Origin: Cavia porcellus
Lineage: Eukaryota; Chordata; Mammalia; Rodentia; Caviidae
Reading direction: 5' to 3'
DNA length: 64,000 nucleotides
NCBI RefSeq assembly: GCF_034190915.1
Contig: NW_026947486.1
Coordinates: 81,882,044-81,946,043, forward strand
Under the pieces are notes generated by a model that had not been told where the DNA came from, searched no databases, and saw only the letters and a list, made by a program, of their open reading frames with translations. The position numbers and the translations under genes are program-made. Below are positions 42,673 to 55,160 of the stretch, piece after piece (position 1 is the stretch's first letter; each line of letters starts with the position of its first letter).

Positions 42673-43796
42673 AACAAACAACAATTTTTTTACACCTCAC
42701 AATTTTTAAGAGGAATTATGTCTGGAGAGAAGTGATTGTACTGATGGCATTTATAGATTCTTTCATTTTGTGCTAAGTGTGTCAATATGTCAATGTTAGA
42801 TTTAGTTAAGCACATTCAATGGCCAACATCCAAATTCTGTTTTGCCCAATACACAGTACTCCTTGTCTAGAATCAAGTTCGGAATTACTGATTTCCCGAA
42901 GCTTCTTAAGTCCAGTCCTGAGAAATGAACAGCTAGATTCACTTCCTGAATAATTTTTAGTTGTCATAGCTCTTTCCTTTTTCTTATTTGTGAGTCTTCT
43001 TTTGCCACATTTGAAAGTTCTTAATCCTGCTGGCTCTGAAAAATCAATTTGTCCCTTTGACCCCCAAATTAAAAGAGGTAACAACCTTTTTCCCCACTCC
43101 TCCATAGAAGTTAATCACCCACTGTCCCTTGTCCCTAAGAATGCAGTGACAGAAGCTTTGGCATTATACTTGGAAACTTTCCTGACTCATGATCAAGAGG
43201 ATTAAACTAAGAAAGAAGACAAGCTAATGATTAAAGTGAATGTTAGGGATAATATTTCCTTGCTTCTATTCCTAGCAGTACTGTACTATCATGTGATTTG
43301 CCCAAATTAACACTTGACTTTCTATCTGTGAAGCTAAGGAGATCTGTTTGAAAAAAAAAAAAACTGTTTCTGTTTATACCATAAGGGTGATTGACCACAG
43401 AAGTCTGGGAATTTTTATAAATAAAATAACCATGAATCTGCTTGTAAACACCATGCCATTCCACAACATCATTCCTTTTTTTAGGTGGTTATTTTTTTTA
43501 AAGAGCAGATTGTATCATTGAACAGATACAGGCTCTGTTGGGAATGGAAAGAGTGGAAGTGAATTACAAGAGAAGTGTAAATGAAGATAGTTATATTACT
43601 AATTACTATCAGTTCATTGAAAAGAAAGGCTTATGCCTACACTGTTTGATCAGTTTTTCATGCCTATATATTGTAATACAAGCAACTACTTTGAAAATAA
43701 CAATATGCAATGTACTACCATTGTTACTCTCCTACCATCTTATTTTGAAATTTTATACCATTGTTTTTATTGTTTTTTTTTTCTTTAGAATAAAAA
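42673..43796. other. No recognised repeat; short unsupported frames
   Basis: Apparently single-copy AT-rich DNA. Frames at 42806-43105 (minus), 42990-43205 and 43538-43879 have no recognisable domains, and the last one ends inside a SINE. Confidence 0.35.
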
Positions 43797-43893
43797 AGAG
43801 CCGGGGATATGCCTCAGCAGCACAGTGCCTGCCTGCCAGGAGTGAGGTCATGAGTTCTATTTCTGGTACCAAAAAATAAATAAATGAATGAAT
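43797..43893 (+). mobile_element. ID-like SINE, diverged
   Basis: 'gagccggggatatgcctcagcagcacagtgcctgcctgccaggagtgaggtcatgagttctatttctggtacc' followed by an (AAAT)n/(GAAT)n tail. The head and the final 'ggtacc' match the ID-like family. Confidence 0.75.
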
Positions 43894-44185
43894 AAGAGAG
43901 GTACAAGCTACAGGTCTTATCTTCAAGGTTCTTATGGACCTATTGGAGAAAGGAAATTTCGACCCAGGAAGAAGAAGAATACTAACAGATAGTGGAATAT
44001 CCCAGTAATTCAGAAACGGTGATCCTTTCTTCATATGCTGGCAAAGTTGACCTTTGAGAAAGGGGAAGAATTTTATGTGGTAATAAATGGTGGAAAATGA
44101 GGACAAGCTGTATGTTCCTTGTCACAACAGATTTGCTTTCAAGCACCCTTTTGGCAAGCTGTGTTTTTAAATACCTATAATAGCC

Positions 44186-44905
44186 AGGTGTTATGGATTA
44201 AGAACTGATGGTCAACTTCAAGCCAGCTGGATTACATCAGCATGGCACTAAGCGAAGATGCTCCACCTAAGGAAAGTTTCCACCTTAAATAGGTGGAGAA
44301 GGAGAAGGGGGGCATTGAGGCATTGTGGGTTCAACTACCAGTTGCTGTTTGAGCTGTTAGATTGTCCTGTAGAAATTCTGGTCCTCACATCGAGCATTGC
44401 TTCCTGGCTCGAAAGGGGAAGATGTGTGCTCCTTGGTTTCCAGGATGAACTCGTCATGCTGGCTTCCTGGCATGTACCTGACTGTGCTTGTTGTCGGAGG
44501 AGCTTGGGGCCTCTGTATCACTGAGGATGGCTGTGGTGCTTTTCAGGACAGCTCTGGTTTTATTGTGAGTGTGACTTCTCGGCTCCAGCATAGAACCCTC
44601 ATCCCATCAGCACAGCTCCTTCACCCTGCTGGCATGGACTTGCTGGCTTCCACCGCTGACCTTTGGGCCTTCTCGGCACAAATCCATAAAAGAGACTGGC
44701 ATGAGTCCTTCTTGTGGGCTCTGGACCCCTAATTGGACTCGTGGGAGGCATTGTCATGAGCTCTGAGTTTTTATCTGGACTCACGTGGGAAACTGCTAAG
44801 GGATTTAGTCCCTTGAGTAAATATTCCATGTCTTTGGTATTGCAGATAGATTTCCTGCATTTTCTTGTGTTAACTTCCGGTGACCATTATAAAAATAATA
44901 ATACA
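44186..44905 (+). mobile_element. Candidate LTR or retroposon of unrecognised family
   Basis: A GC-richer block that starts 'tgttatggattaagaactgatgg' and ends near 'accattataaaaataataata'. The start resembles LTR starts, but the body ('gctggcatggacttgctggcttccaccgctg', 'ggcattgtcatgagctctgag') is not MaLR-like. Open frames here (44258-44732) lack recognisable domains. It could be an unclassified LTR, an ancient gene remnant, or single-copy DNA. Confidence 0.3.
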
Positions 44906-44949
44906 AACTCCATGTCCTGATTCTAGTGATTCTCCACAAAGCCCCTGTC

Positions 44950-45150
44950 TACAACACCAGGCACATGGCTTATGCCTGTAATCCCAGCACTCTGGGAAGC
45001 TGAGGCAGAAGGACTGTAAATTTAAGCCCATACCAGACAGCTTAGCAATTTGGTGAGACTCTGACTCAAAATAAAAATAAATCAAAAGACTTGTGGGTGT
45101 AGCTCAATTCAAAGGCTCTGAGTTCAATTCCCCATACAACAAAAACAACA
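44950..45150 (+). mobile_element. B1-dID dimeric SINE
   Basis: A sense B1 (44955-45075, 'ggcttatgcctgtaatcccagcactctgggaagctgaggcag...gagactctgactcaaaa') is joined through an A-rich linker to an ID-like unit (45085-45135, 'ttgtgggtgtagctcaatt...gagttcaattcccc') and an A-rich tail. The order and close spacing support a true dimer. Confidence 0.75.
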
Positions 45151-45910
45151 AGGAATGCCTCTGCTAATGGCAGCTGAGATCTGTACTTTCAAGTGTTCTA
45201 TCAATAGTGTTTGTTGCTTGCTTGCCTTGAACATAATAGGACTTCATTCCTTGGACAGTGTTCTACATCCTACTTGGGCCACAAGTTTAGCTTGACCTTT
45301 CACCAAGTTAAGGCCCAGAAGTGAAATTTGACTCCATCAAGGAAAAGTGGTAAGTGATCCTATATAGAGAGTGTCCCTCGTGGAGCAGCAAAGATCAAAT
45401 GAGTAAAATGGAAATAGTTCTCTCTTCCAGATGTTATGGTTTCCTGCTGATTAACAATTTAATGTGATTTTCGTTTATTGTCTGTCTTCCCAACTAAAGG
45501 GAAAACTCCATAACTGTGGTGACTGTGTCTTTTTCATTCTCACTGTCCTTAGCATGTAGCACAGTATTGACAAGCCATAACTATTATATAAAACTATTTG
45601 TTAAATGAATGAATAGGTTGATTAAGTGAGACTCAAATCCTGCCAGTATATGGATGGAAACCAGTAAGTGAATGAGTGTTGTGATAAATAAACTGAGGTC
45701 TTTGTTGGGAGCCAGTGAATGACCACTGGAACATAATAGGAGATGTGGAATAGTAAGATTTTCTAGTAATACTGTTGAGAAAGTGAGAGTAGAAAAGAAT
45801 CTCACAGTCATTGAGCATCTTCTTACATGCCTACTATTTAACAGGTATAAACTCTTTTAGCCTTTCCAACTCCAGTGATACACATTTTACAGATTAAAAT
45901 ATTGAGACTC
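45151..45910. other. Single-copy DNA, no recognised feature
   Basis: No repeat family is confidently recognised. The final bases before the SINE ('gccttt...agattaaaatattgagactcaaagagg') may be a MIR remnant. Confidence 0.35.
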
Positions 45911-45924
45911 AAAGAGGCTAGATA

Positions 45925-46025
45925 GGGGCTGGAGATTTAGCTCAGCGGCACAAGCACCTGCCTTGCAAGCAGGCAGTCGTGAGTTCAATCCCCGGTACCG
46001 ATACAAAAGAAAAAGACAAAAAAAA
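45925..46025 (+). mobile_element. ID-like SINE, near-consensus, 14-bp TSD
   Basis: The sense body begins 'ggggctggagatttagctcagcgg' (A-box), has 'cctgccttgcaagcaggc', and a B-box 'gagttcaatcc'. It ends 'ggtaccgatac' before an A-rich tail. The direct repeats 'aaagaggctagata' are at 45911-45924 and 46026-46039. It is the best copy for defining this family. Confidence 0.95.
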
Positions 46026-46234
46026 AAAGAGGCTAGATAACTTGTTCATAATCATTATTGTGTGCCAACTTCCCAAGTGTCTGTCATGTTTCTTCCCAGC
46101 TTATGAGCAGAGATGCTGAGTGACATTGATTTGGATTTAATTTTTCAAGGATATATGTTCAGTGATGAGCTTTGGAAGATAGTGTCTTCTTCTGAAGCAA
46201 AAGTCAGGTACACTTATTGCCCATCATAAAACAT

Positions 46235-48435
46235 GCAGATTTAGTCTGATAAAACTCATCTATGATAGACCAACAGCCAACATTATACTAAATGGACAAA
46301 TTGAAAACTTTCACTCTAAAATCAGGAACAAAAAAGCATGGCTACTGTCACCATTCTTATTCAGTATAGTTCTGAAAACATTAGCCAGAGCAATTAGACA
46401 AGAGAAAGAAGTAAAAGAAATAAAAATAGAAAAGGAAAAAATTAAATTATCATTATTTGCTGATGACACAATACTCTACATTAGAAGACTTCCAAAACTC
46501 CACCAAAAGACTTCTAAATTTAATAACCAAATTCAGTGGCATAGCTGAATACAAAGTCAGCACACAAAACCCAATAGCATTCCTATACATGAGTAACAAA
46601 CTCACTGAGAGAGACATTCGGGAAACAAAATCTTTCACAATAACATTCAAAAAAATGAAATACTTAGGAATCAATCTAATGAGGGAAATGAATGACCTCC
46701 ACATTGAAAACTACACTTTGCTGAAAAAGGACATCGAAAAAGGATATCAGGAAATGGAAAGATACCCCTTGCTCTTGGGTAGGAAGAATCAATATGGCGA
46801 AAATGACCATACTTCCAAAGTTGTCATATAGATTTAGTGCAATCTCAATCAAAATTCTCATGGCATATTTCACAGAACTAGAGAAAAAAATCCTAAAATT
46901 CATTTGGAACCAGGAGAGACCTAGAATAGAAAACACAATGCTGGGCAACAAAGGCAAGGTGGGGAGCATAAAAACCCTTCACTTGAAATTATACTGCAAA
47001 GCTACTGTGATAAAATCAGCATGGTAGTGGCAAAAAAAGACCCAAGGATCAGTAGAACAGATAAGAAGATGCAGAAGCAACTCCAAACACACTCAGCCAC
47101 CTCATCTTTGACAAAGGGGCCAAATACCCTTACTGGAAGAAGGATAGCCTCTTTAACAAATGGTACTAGAAAAACTGGCTTTCCACATGCTGATTACTGA
47201 AACTAGACCCATGTCTATCACCATGCACTAAACTAAAGTCAAGATGGATCAAAGATCTAAACATTACAATAGAAACACTAAATCTTCTGGAAGGGAGAAC
47301 AGGTAGAACTCTTGAAGACAGAGGTGTAGGCAAAGACTTTATGAACAAAACCCCAATTGCATGTGGAATTTTGCGAAGAATTGACTGGGATCTCATCTTA
47401 TGAAAAACCTTTTGCACAGCAAAAGAAATCATCAACAGAATAAAGAGATGACCCACAAAGTGGGAAATATTTTAGCTGATTGTTCCTCAAAATTCTGATA
47501 TCTAGAAAACATAAAGAATTTTAAAAAATCAGACCCCCCAAATTTGAAGATCCAATCCAAAACTGAGCATCTGAGATGAATACACACTTCTCAGATGAAG
47601 CACCAATAGCAAATAAATATATTTCTAAAATTTTCAACATCACCAGTCATTCAAGAAGTGCAAATTAAAACACTGAGATTCCATCTCGCTCTAGAAAAAA
47701 TAGCTAGTATCAAGAAATCGATCAAGAACAAATGCTGGTGGAGCTGAAGGGGGAGGAAGCTTTTTCCATTGTTGGTGGGAATGTAGACTGGTGCAACCCT
47801 TGTGAAAATCAGTGTACTGAAAGTTCTATTTGACCAATCTATTCCCCTTGTTGGTATCTTTCCAAAAGAATTAAAAACATCACACCACAGCAACGTATGT
47901 GCACCTATGTTTATAGCAACACAATTTGTAATACCTAAATCTTGGAAACAAACCAAATGTTCATCAACCAATAAATGGATAAAAAAGATGTGGTTTCTTT
48001 ATACAGTAGAGTACTACTCAGCCATAAATGAAAATAAACTTGAGACACTTATATGTAAGTGAATGGACCTTGAGATCACACTCATAAGTGAAATTATTCA
48101 AATACACATGTTCAAATATCTCATTGTTTCTCTGGTGTGAAAAACTGAAAATATAAGTAAGAAGCCAAATGTATAACAGAAATTGTGAAATAGGAAGAAA
48201 TCGTTCAAAAGGAAACGGGAACCAGGGAAGGGGGAGGGGGAAAAGAAAAAATGAGAAAAGAAAGATAAAATGAAAACAAAGCCTTGTAAATAAGAAGGGA
48301 AATAGGAGTTAAAAGGAGGAGAGGGGAATGGGGAAAAAAGACAAAGATATATCACGTACAAATACAAATACCGATGATGAGTATGACCATTATATATCTC
48401 TAAATTTTACCAATAAACTTAATTTTAAAAAGACT
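46235..48435 (+). mobile_element. 5'-truncated LINE-1 with 3' UTR
   Basis: It begins inside the ORF2 RT (after the first catalytic motif) and runs through to a purine-rich 3' UTR (48220-48340) and an end at 'caataaacttaattttaaaa'. Phe-Ala-Asp-Asp is encoded at about 46456-46467. The C-terminal Cys/His region (about 47720-47760) is damaged. Several frameshifts and stops place it older than the 27-34 kb L1. No clear TSD was identified. Confidence 0.85.
46250..48062 (+). pseudogene. ORF2: LINE-1 ORF2 C-terminal two-thirds, broken
   Basis: Fragments include Leu-Phe-Ala-Asp-Asp (46454-46467), Lys-Tyr-Leu-Gly-Ile near 46660, Phe-Ile-Trp-Asn-Gln near 46900, and Tyr-Tyr-Ser-Ala-Ile near 48013-48027. 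They lie in different frames separated by stops and indels, so no complete RT could be made. Confidence 0.8.
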
Positions 48436-50490
48436 AAAATTTATTAATCTCAATGTTACTGTCCAAAAGTATGTGCAGGTGCCATCTGAACCTCTTTCAG
48501 TGCTTCCAGAAGGACTCAGGAGCAAGAAATAGCAATACAAGAACATGCTTAGATATACTGGCTAATATTGTTGCTACAAGACATTAAGGCCCTTATCCGT
48601 GACCCAGGGAGTCTTGGGTCTTTGGCCAGTATCCATGAAAATATGGTCAATAACTTGTTGGTATATACTCATAATATTCTCAAGTCTTGATAATCACACA
48701 GGTGTGAAGTATTAGAACTGGAAATTGTACCCATGCCTATTTCAATCTAGAATTGACACTCCTTCCTGAGATGGTGTGGCTTCTTGAGTTGTACTCAGGG
48801 TTAACTACTACATCATATAATGTCATTCCTCCCTGTACTTCTCATATACCTGTATGTTACTAGCATTGAACTTGCTTTTCAAGTTTTATGAGCTGGTGTC
48901 CCATTAGTCAAAGAAGAGGTTTTTTGTTTTTTTTTTTTTTAATTATCCGATTGTCTTTGTGTTTCCCTCTGTCTCCTAGGGTAACACAAATCTTTAATCT
49001 ATCATTCCATTTTCTTATTCATACTATTTTCCCTGGGCTATGGTTCTTGCAATAGTCAGTATTTTGCCAAGCAGATTTATATTAATGGAAGGAATTCCCA
49101 GAGGACACAATTGGAACACCTTAGACACTTCATAAATAACCGGCTAGTTTTAGCTCTTTGTGGGACACTTGCCCAAGTATTCTCAGCCTTGCCAAAATTT
49201 GCATTAAAAGAAAGATATGAAGCCTTCTATACTCCTGCTGCGACTCCTGCTTGGTACATTGTTCAGGTAGTTTGGAATCCTAAATTCACATTTTCATGTT
49301 CTTCTAACCCCAAATTAATTGTATAAAGCAGTTTCTGGAGCAATTTCTAAATTTCTAATCATAGGAGTATTAAGCATCTTTTTTGTCATTCAGATCTTTT
49401 GCTCTCATTGTCTATGAACTCTTTTGTCTTCATCAATATTGAGGCATCAGGCAGTCATTCTCTCAGTTCACTAACACTAGAGAAACTGCTGCCAGCATGG
49501 AGCTGGCGAAATGAGAAACAAGCCGTGGAGGAGTGAGGCCATTCTCACTTATCAAGTCCTCGGAAGACTGCTTTAACAGAAGGCCTGGTGATGTGTCCCA
49601 CATTTTCACCAAAAGGATTGCGCATCATTCCCACAACAGCACTTTGAGAACACTAAGGTCCAAAAGATTAAGTTTTTAGTCCGACGTCACACTGTGCTCT
49701 GGTGCTACACTTCCTTTTCTTATCCTGGACATTTAGCAAGTTCAAAGGGTACGTGCAAGGAAGTAGAAGAACAGGAGCATTCGGATAAAGATTCTTTTAC
49801 TCTTATAGATGCTTGTCATCTTGCTTAGAAGACAAAAGCTCAGGGAATGAAGGGCAAGGTAACATCAGTCTTAAGCATGCTATGCCATATCATGTTTCCT
49901 TCCATACAAGTAGAGTGGAAGGGTCATTTAGGTGCTTAAAGACTTGGTACTGCATAGACTTCCCCACCACCTCCTGCTGTTCCCTCCTTGGAACCACCAG
50001 GAATTACTGCTCTTATCTAAACAAAGGATGATTGTTTACCTTCTTCACTTGTGGGAATACATTTACTAAATCAGACTGTATTTAAGTTGAAGCCAGAGAT
50101 GGTAGAAAAAAACAATCTAGCAGAAGACTACACAATTTGAGGTTTCTACTACCTTGAACCAAGCAAGGAGGACTGGACCCTCTGTGCCCAGGCATCTATA
50201 AGGTAAGGAGGGTTTTGAAAAAGTGGACACAGAGTCCCTTTTCTTCACTAGTGTGTCTGCTTGAAGAAGCAAGAGACAAGAAAACATTTAGCTTATTGTT
50301 ATTCCTACCCTGCCAACTCCTCACGTCTAGAAATACATTATTTTTTTGCAGTGTGAACATAAAGAGTTCTCTAAAAAGTGAAAACCTCATAGGGCATTAA
50401 TTTAATCCTTTTATGTAAGAGAGGGACCTCTCAGGATGAACAGTTCTTCAGGGTGATGGTTTGATTCTCTTAGCTTGTTACTACCAACAT
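48436..50490. other. Single-copy DNA
   Basis: No mobile element is confidently recognised. Short frames (49111-49326, 49813-50031) have no known domains. A T run interrupts at about 48920-48940. Confidence 0.4.
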
Positions 50491-50491
50491 G

Positions 50492-50830
50492 TACTAGTCA
50501 GTTTTCTTGTTGCAGAGGAAAAAGTACCCAACACTCACAGGAGAGGTTTACTTCACTCACAGACTAGGAGGTTTCAGTCTGTGGTCTGCTGGCTCCAAAG
50601 CAGGAACATGAAGACCAAAGGCCTTATTGAAGCAAAACTGCTCACTTCATAGTGATTGGGAAACAGAGCACAGGCTAAGAATGTCAGCTTTTAAAGACAT
50701 GCTCCCACTGACCCACCTTCTGCATTTGGGCTCCAGCTACTAACAACACGCTGTGAATAGCAGTGAATTAATCTACTGATGAGTATCATGTCCCCAGATG
50801 CAATCACCTCTCTAGGTGTCTTTTAATCCA
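50492..50830 (-). mobile_element. ERVL-MaLR-like LTR
   Basis: On the plus strand 'tactagtcagttttcttgttgcag', 'gagaggtttacttcactcacag', 'gcaaaactgctcacttcat', 'cactgacccaccttctgcatttgggc' and 'tcatgtccccagatgcaatcacctc' are the reverse complement of MaLR LTR blocks. It shares 'gcaaaactgctcac' with the LTR at 21821-22257. Confidence 0.65.
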
Positions 50831-52494
50831 GCTTAGTTGAAAATCAATATGAACTGGCACATAATCTTATTGAATTGAGCTTTTTGTGCAGGGTATTTTA
50901 TCTGTCATCAAACACTGTGGAGTTTATTCCTGGTATAGCCAAGGTAACCTACACACAACTAATTGAATTTGTCTTTCCAAGAAGAGGGCAATAAGCAGAG
51001 TATTGGAAACAGGAGACACCATGACTGATAGGTTTAGCACTGATAACTCTCCTCTGAAGGTTTAAGTCACCTTTGGTTAAAACTCACATATGAGTTTCCA
51101 CTGAACAGGAGAGAGACAAAGTCAGTTGTTTAAGTAAGTAGAATACACAACAGTCCATGCCAGTGTTTCCCAAGTCATAACCCTTGATTCCTGAATCAGA
51201 TTCATCTTAGTACTTACTAAATCTCCAAGTTTCTGGCCCTATACTTCAAATCTGTAGAATGAAAAAGTTTGGAATTAGGATTAATGATCGTGCACAGTTA
51301 ATAAGTTCCTTATGTAATTGTATTCTAACATTGGAAACTTCTACTCTATATTCTTCCAAGTTTCACTCAACTTGTTGCCTGTTACTGTATAGTTCTCTCC
51401 TGCCCACCTCTGCTTGGTGAAAAGTTGCCCCATCGTAGAGGCCAGACTGACATAGCTGCCTTTATGAAATTTTCTGATTTCATGTCTCTATAACTCCAGC
51501 ACTCTCCAGTTGAGAGAGATGGAGGATGAGATGAAGAATCTTGGGGTACAAGAACTGAAATGCAGGTGCCTGCTGGGACTATGAGAAAGCATATCTGGGA
51601 TGCAAGTTGGAGGAAGGATTTATATTTGATCACCCATTTTTATTTTGAAAACTGTTAAAAATTGAAAGCAAAGTGTGAGAAATACCAGAATACCCTTCAC
51701 CTGGAATTTTTACACACACACACACACACACACATACACACACAAATACATATGTAAAACACATATATGTATTTGGCTATAGCATTTGAAATTAAATTGC
51801 AATCATGCCATTCCAGAACTAAGTACTTCAGAATCTGTCTCCTAAGAATAAGAGCATTCTTTCATTTTCCTGAATAACCATCATCATCACATCTAAGAAA
51901 TTTATTATTAATAAGACAAAATAACATGATCTAATACTGAGTGCATATTAAATTTCTCCAACTGCCTCCAAAACACCCTAGTTGTTTACATTACAGGGTT
52001 CAATCAAGAATTATGGATTTCACTTGACTGTCTTCTTTAGTCCCCTTCAGCTAGACCTGCAACAGTATCTTTGGCTGTTTTCTTAGTGACACTGATATTT
52101 TTGACAAGTCCGGATCATTTGTATTGTATACAATCCAGATTTTTCTGATGTTTTCCTTATTATTACATTCATATTAAACGTTGTGGGCAAGAATACCACA
52201 GAAGTAATGTTGTTCATGCCCCATTTAATCACAGCAGGAGGCCATAATAAGTGATGCTAAATTTGATCACTTAGCTGAAGTTGATGTCTGCTGGAATTGC
52301 TCATGGTAAAGGTGCATGTTTTTCTTTAAAAATCATAAGTAATCTTTGGAAAAATACTTTGAGCCTGCATGAATATCCCAATCCCCTTGCAATTTTCATT
52401 AATGGTTTTAGAATCCATTGATTTAATTGCTGTCTTAACAAAACTAAGAAGTCACGTGTTCTGGGAACTACTTTAATAATATCCACACAGGACA
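50831..52494. other. Single-copy DNA with a CA microsatellite
   Basis: A CA tract at 51711-51745 is the only clear repeat. The rest shows no recognised element or exon. Confidence 0.4.
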
Positions 52495-52690
52495 CAAATA
52501 ATAATAATAATAACAATAATAATAACCACATTTTTGAGTGAACTAGGCTAGAAACTTTATATAATCTTTGATTCTTATACCAACCTAATGATTTTATAGA
52601 TGGGAAAATTGAGAGGTGAAGGTCGCACAGCTATTAAGAATGGAAATCAAATTCAAACCCAGTTCCAATTATAGAGCTCAGGCTATATTC
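52495..52690 (-). mobile_element. MIR SINE with (AAT)n at its end
   Basis: 'aataataataataataacaataataataaccacatttttgagtg' leads into 'attttatagatgggaaaattgag', 'aggtcgcacagctattaagaatgg' and 'attcaaacccag', the reversed MIR core. The AAT tract is the usual 3' microsatellite of MIRs. Confidence 0.8.
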
Positions 52691-55108
52691 TTTAATAAGC
52701 AATAATACCACATGACTTCAGAATTACCTTGCATTTTCTTTGGAAGAGTTCCAGGCCCATAAGCATTTCTGAGAGTAAGGAAGCAGGGACACTGGACTTT
52801 CGGAGATGGTGGGGTGGGGTGGGGGTGAAATGGTGCAACAGAGAAGTCAATTGGCACTCCTGTGGTCTTACAGCAAGTGAGTAACCATAAAGTGCTGCTG
52901 ATGGAGAGACCTTTAGCTCTTGCTTATACATCTACCTTTGATTTAAGAGGCAGCTGAGAGCCACTGTAATTTCAGACTAGTGCCTGTGAATCCAGAGTGG
53001 ACTCAGGTTGGATTAATGTCAGTTCCTCAGTGTGGGGAAATGCAAGTGTTTGATAATAAACAGACTTATGGAGTTTGGAGGAAAAGGCCAATGTTATTTT
53101 ACAGTCCCTTCTGTGCTTGGCACACTTGATTGACTGTCTTTTGGTTTACAGCTTTCTCTCCAGCCTGCCACAGAGGAAAACTCGACTTCTTTGAATTTAA
53201 CTGGCTCAAGAAGACCTCTCATCTGTTCTTTCCATCCCCAGTAAACAAGAAAAAGACTCCTTAAATGTACTCAAAATTTGTGTAGTCCACAGTTTTCTCT
53301 ACACACAATATTTCAAGGCTGGAAGAGTACTAACAGGTCAGCTAGCAAGGCCTTCAATCCTAAGGCTCATGCCCTGGCAGTGGATGCTTAGAGTGTCTCT
53401 GTCCTGCGATATCAAAGTGTGAGCAGCTCCAGTTGCTTCCTGACTTTCTAAGGCAGCTGGTCTTTCTCACCAGCTTTTTAAAATGAAAGTCTTATAAAAT
53501 AAAGTAAAATCTTTCTCTCCTGTACCTTCTAGCCTTTAGGGGATACTTCCTTCCTTTGGGGTCACTCAAAACAAGGGATGTCTTTTTCCACATAAGCCCA
53601 AACCTCATACGCTAGAGGGACTAAAATTTCTAGTGTCATGATTCTCAACCAGGAATCTCTGCAAAGATTCTTCTCCTCCACTGACTGTTCTGTTTCGATG
53701 GTATGTGTTTCCAAGGTTCATTCTCCTAGTCGATCTGCCCCACCTATACTGTGCTGCTCCTCTCTGCCCACCAAACAAGCAAAGGCTTTTAGGAAGCTGG
53801 ACCACAGTGAATCCACTGCAGTGTCATTACTCTGCTTACCAAAAGCCATTTGAGACATCAGATAAGCCGTCAGGAGGTGCACTGGGTTTCTGAGAGGCAC
53901 CAGCCTAGCTAAGGCAGAAATAGGCTCTAACTTAATAATCTGCTCATCACACACAGTAAGAGACACCCTGACTTATTCAAAGACACTGTGGGTGGTGCAG
54001 AGGATGAATAAGCATGATTCATGGCCACTCTGGCACCCGGGGCACAAAGAATAATAAAACCCAAAGAATTGTAGCTGCCTGAGTAGTAAATTAAGAGATC
54101 CAGGGCTCAGCTAGACTCTAGACATCAATGTTACCATGGCAATAAAGGGCTCCAGCGTTCAGCAGCTATTACAGAGCAGGCATCTAATAGGCTACTCTAT
54201 GTCACAACCAAAGCCCAAGGGGCTAGCAAAAAAGACCAATTAGCATATGCATTCATTACAGGCCTCTGCACACTTCTTCTCTTAATTCCAATTAGTTGTT
54301 TGTTTGAATCAACGTCTCTTGCCTGCATTATACTCATTAGTGCCTTTTAGCCACTGGAAATAGGCTTGAATTTCCACAAGGATCTCACAATTTCCTAAGC
54401 CTTCATTTTTTCCCATGGGGGTCTAATCTTATACAGTCACAAACTCATGGCCTTCAGTCCCTCGAAATGAAAGTATCTCTCACTGTACAGCTATATTTGA
54501 GAGGTGGAAACTGCTCAGTAATGTGATGTGCTAAGGGTTCTTACAAGAGCCCAGTGAAACAGAGATCTGGGCCATTAGAGGACTGTTCAGGTTAAAGAAA
54601 GCTTCTGGCTTTAGCCAATAAGCCTGCAGGATACACCTGCTGGCCACTACTCAGAGGGTAGCTGTTCCAGAAAGAGAACTTAGGGCACTGGGGGCCAGAG
54701 TGGAATCATAAAATCCAACAGTGACAGTTCCAGCTTGAAGGATTGCCCTTCAAGGTCCAGCCCAAACTCTGCCTATTCTTGGAAGTCTTCATCATTGTAG
54801 CCCCAAGTGAGTTCTCCTTCTCCATGAACTCTGAAAAGGACACTCTTGGCTGAGCAGCATTTATGGGCAGCCTCAGGCCATAGCTTGACCTGGAACTTCC
54901 TTACCCAGTAACTTCAGAATACACAGGTCACTATTGCTGGAAGGCACTGGGGTTCCAGAAAGTGCTCAACAATGCTTGTGTTACTTCAAAAGTAAACAAC
55001 TCTTAAATCCTGCTGCATGTAACCCCTGAGTCTCCCTGAGAATTCAATCTCTGGTCAGGGAAAGTTCACAACTGCTCTTCAATGGCTCTAGAATACTCTG
55101 CCTCTGAA
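52691..55108. other. Single-copy DNA, possibly containing conserved non-coding sequence
   Basis: No repeats are recognised for about 2.4 kb, the longest repeat-poor run outside 60.2-64 kb. The block 54160-54420 contains dense homeodomain/octamer-like AT motifs ('attagcatatgcattcatta', 'taattccaattag', 'actcattag'). Short frames at 53605-53966 are unsupported. Confidence 0.4.
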
Positions 55109-55118
55109 TACACACAAA

Positions 55119-55160
<42 letters not shown>
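55109..55160. repeat. (CA)n microsatellite
   Basis: About 20 CA units with minor interruptions. Confidence 0.95.

Noticed and set aside
45925..45999. Possible tRNA gene
   Set aside because: A-box and B-box are present, but the A-rich tail, 14-bp target-site duplication and several similar copies in the window identify it as a SINE.
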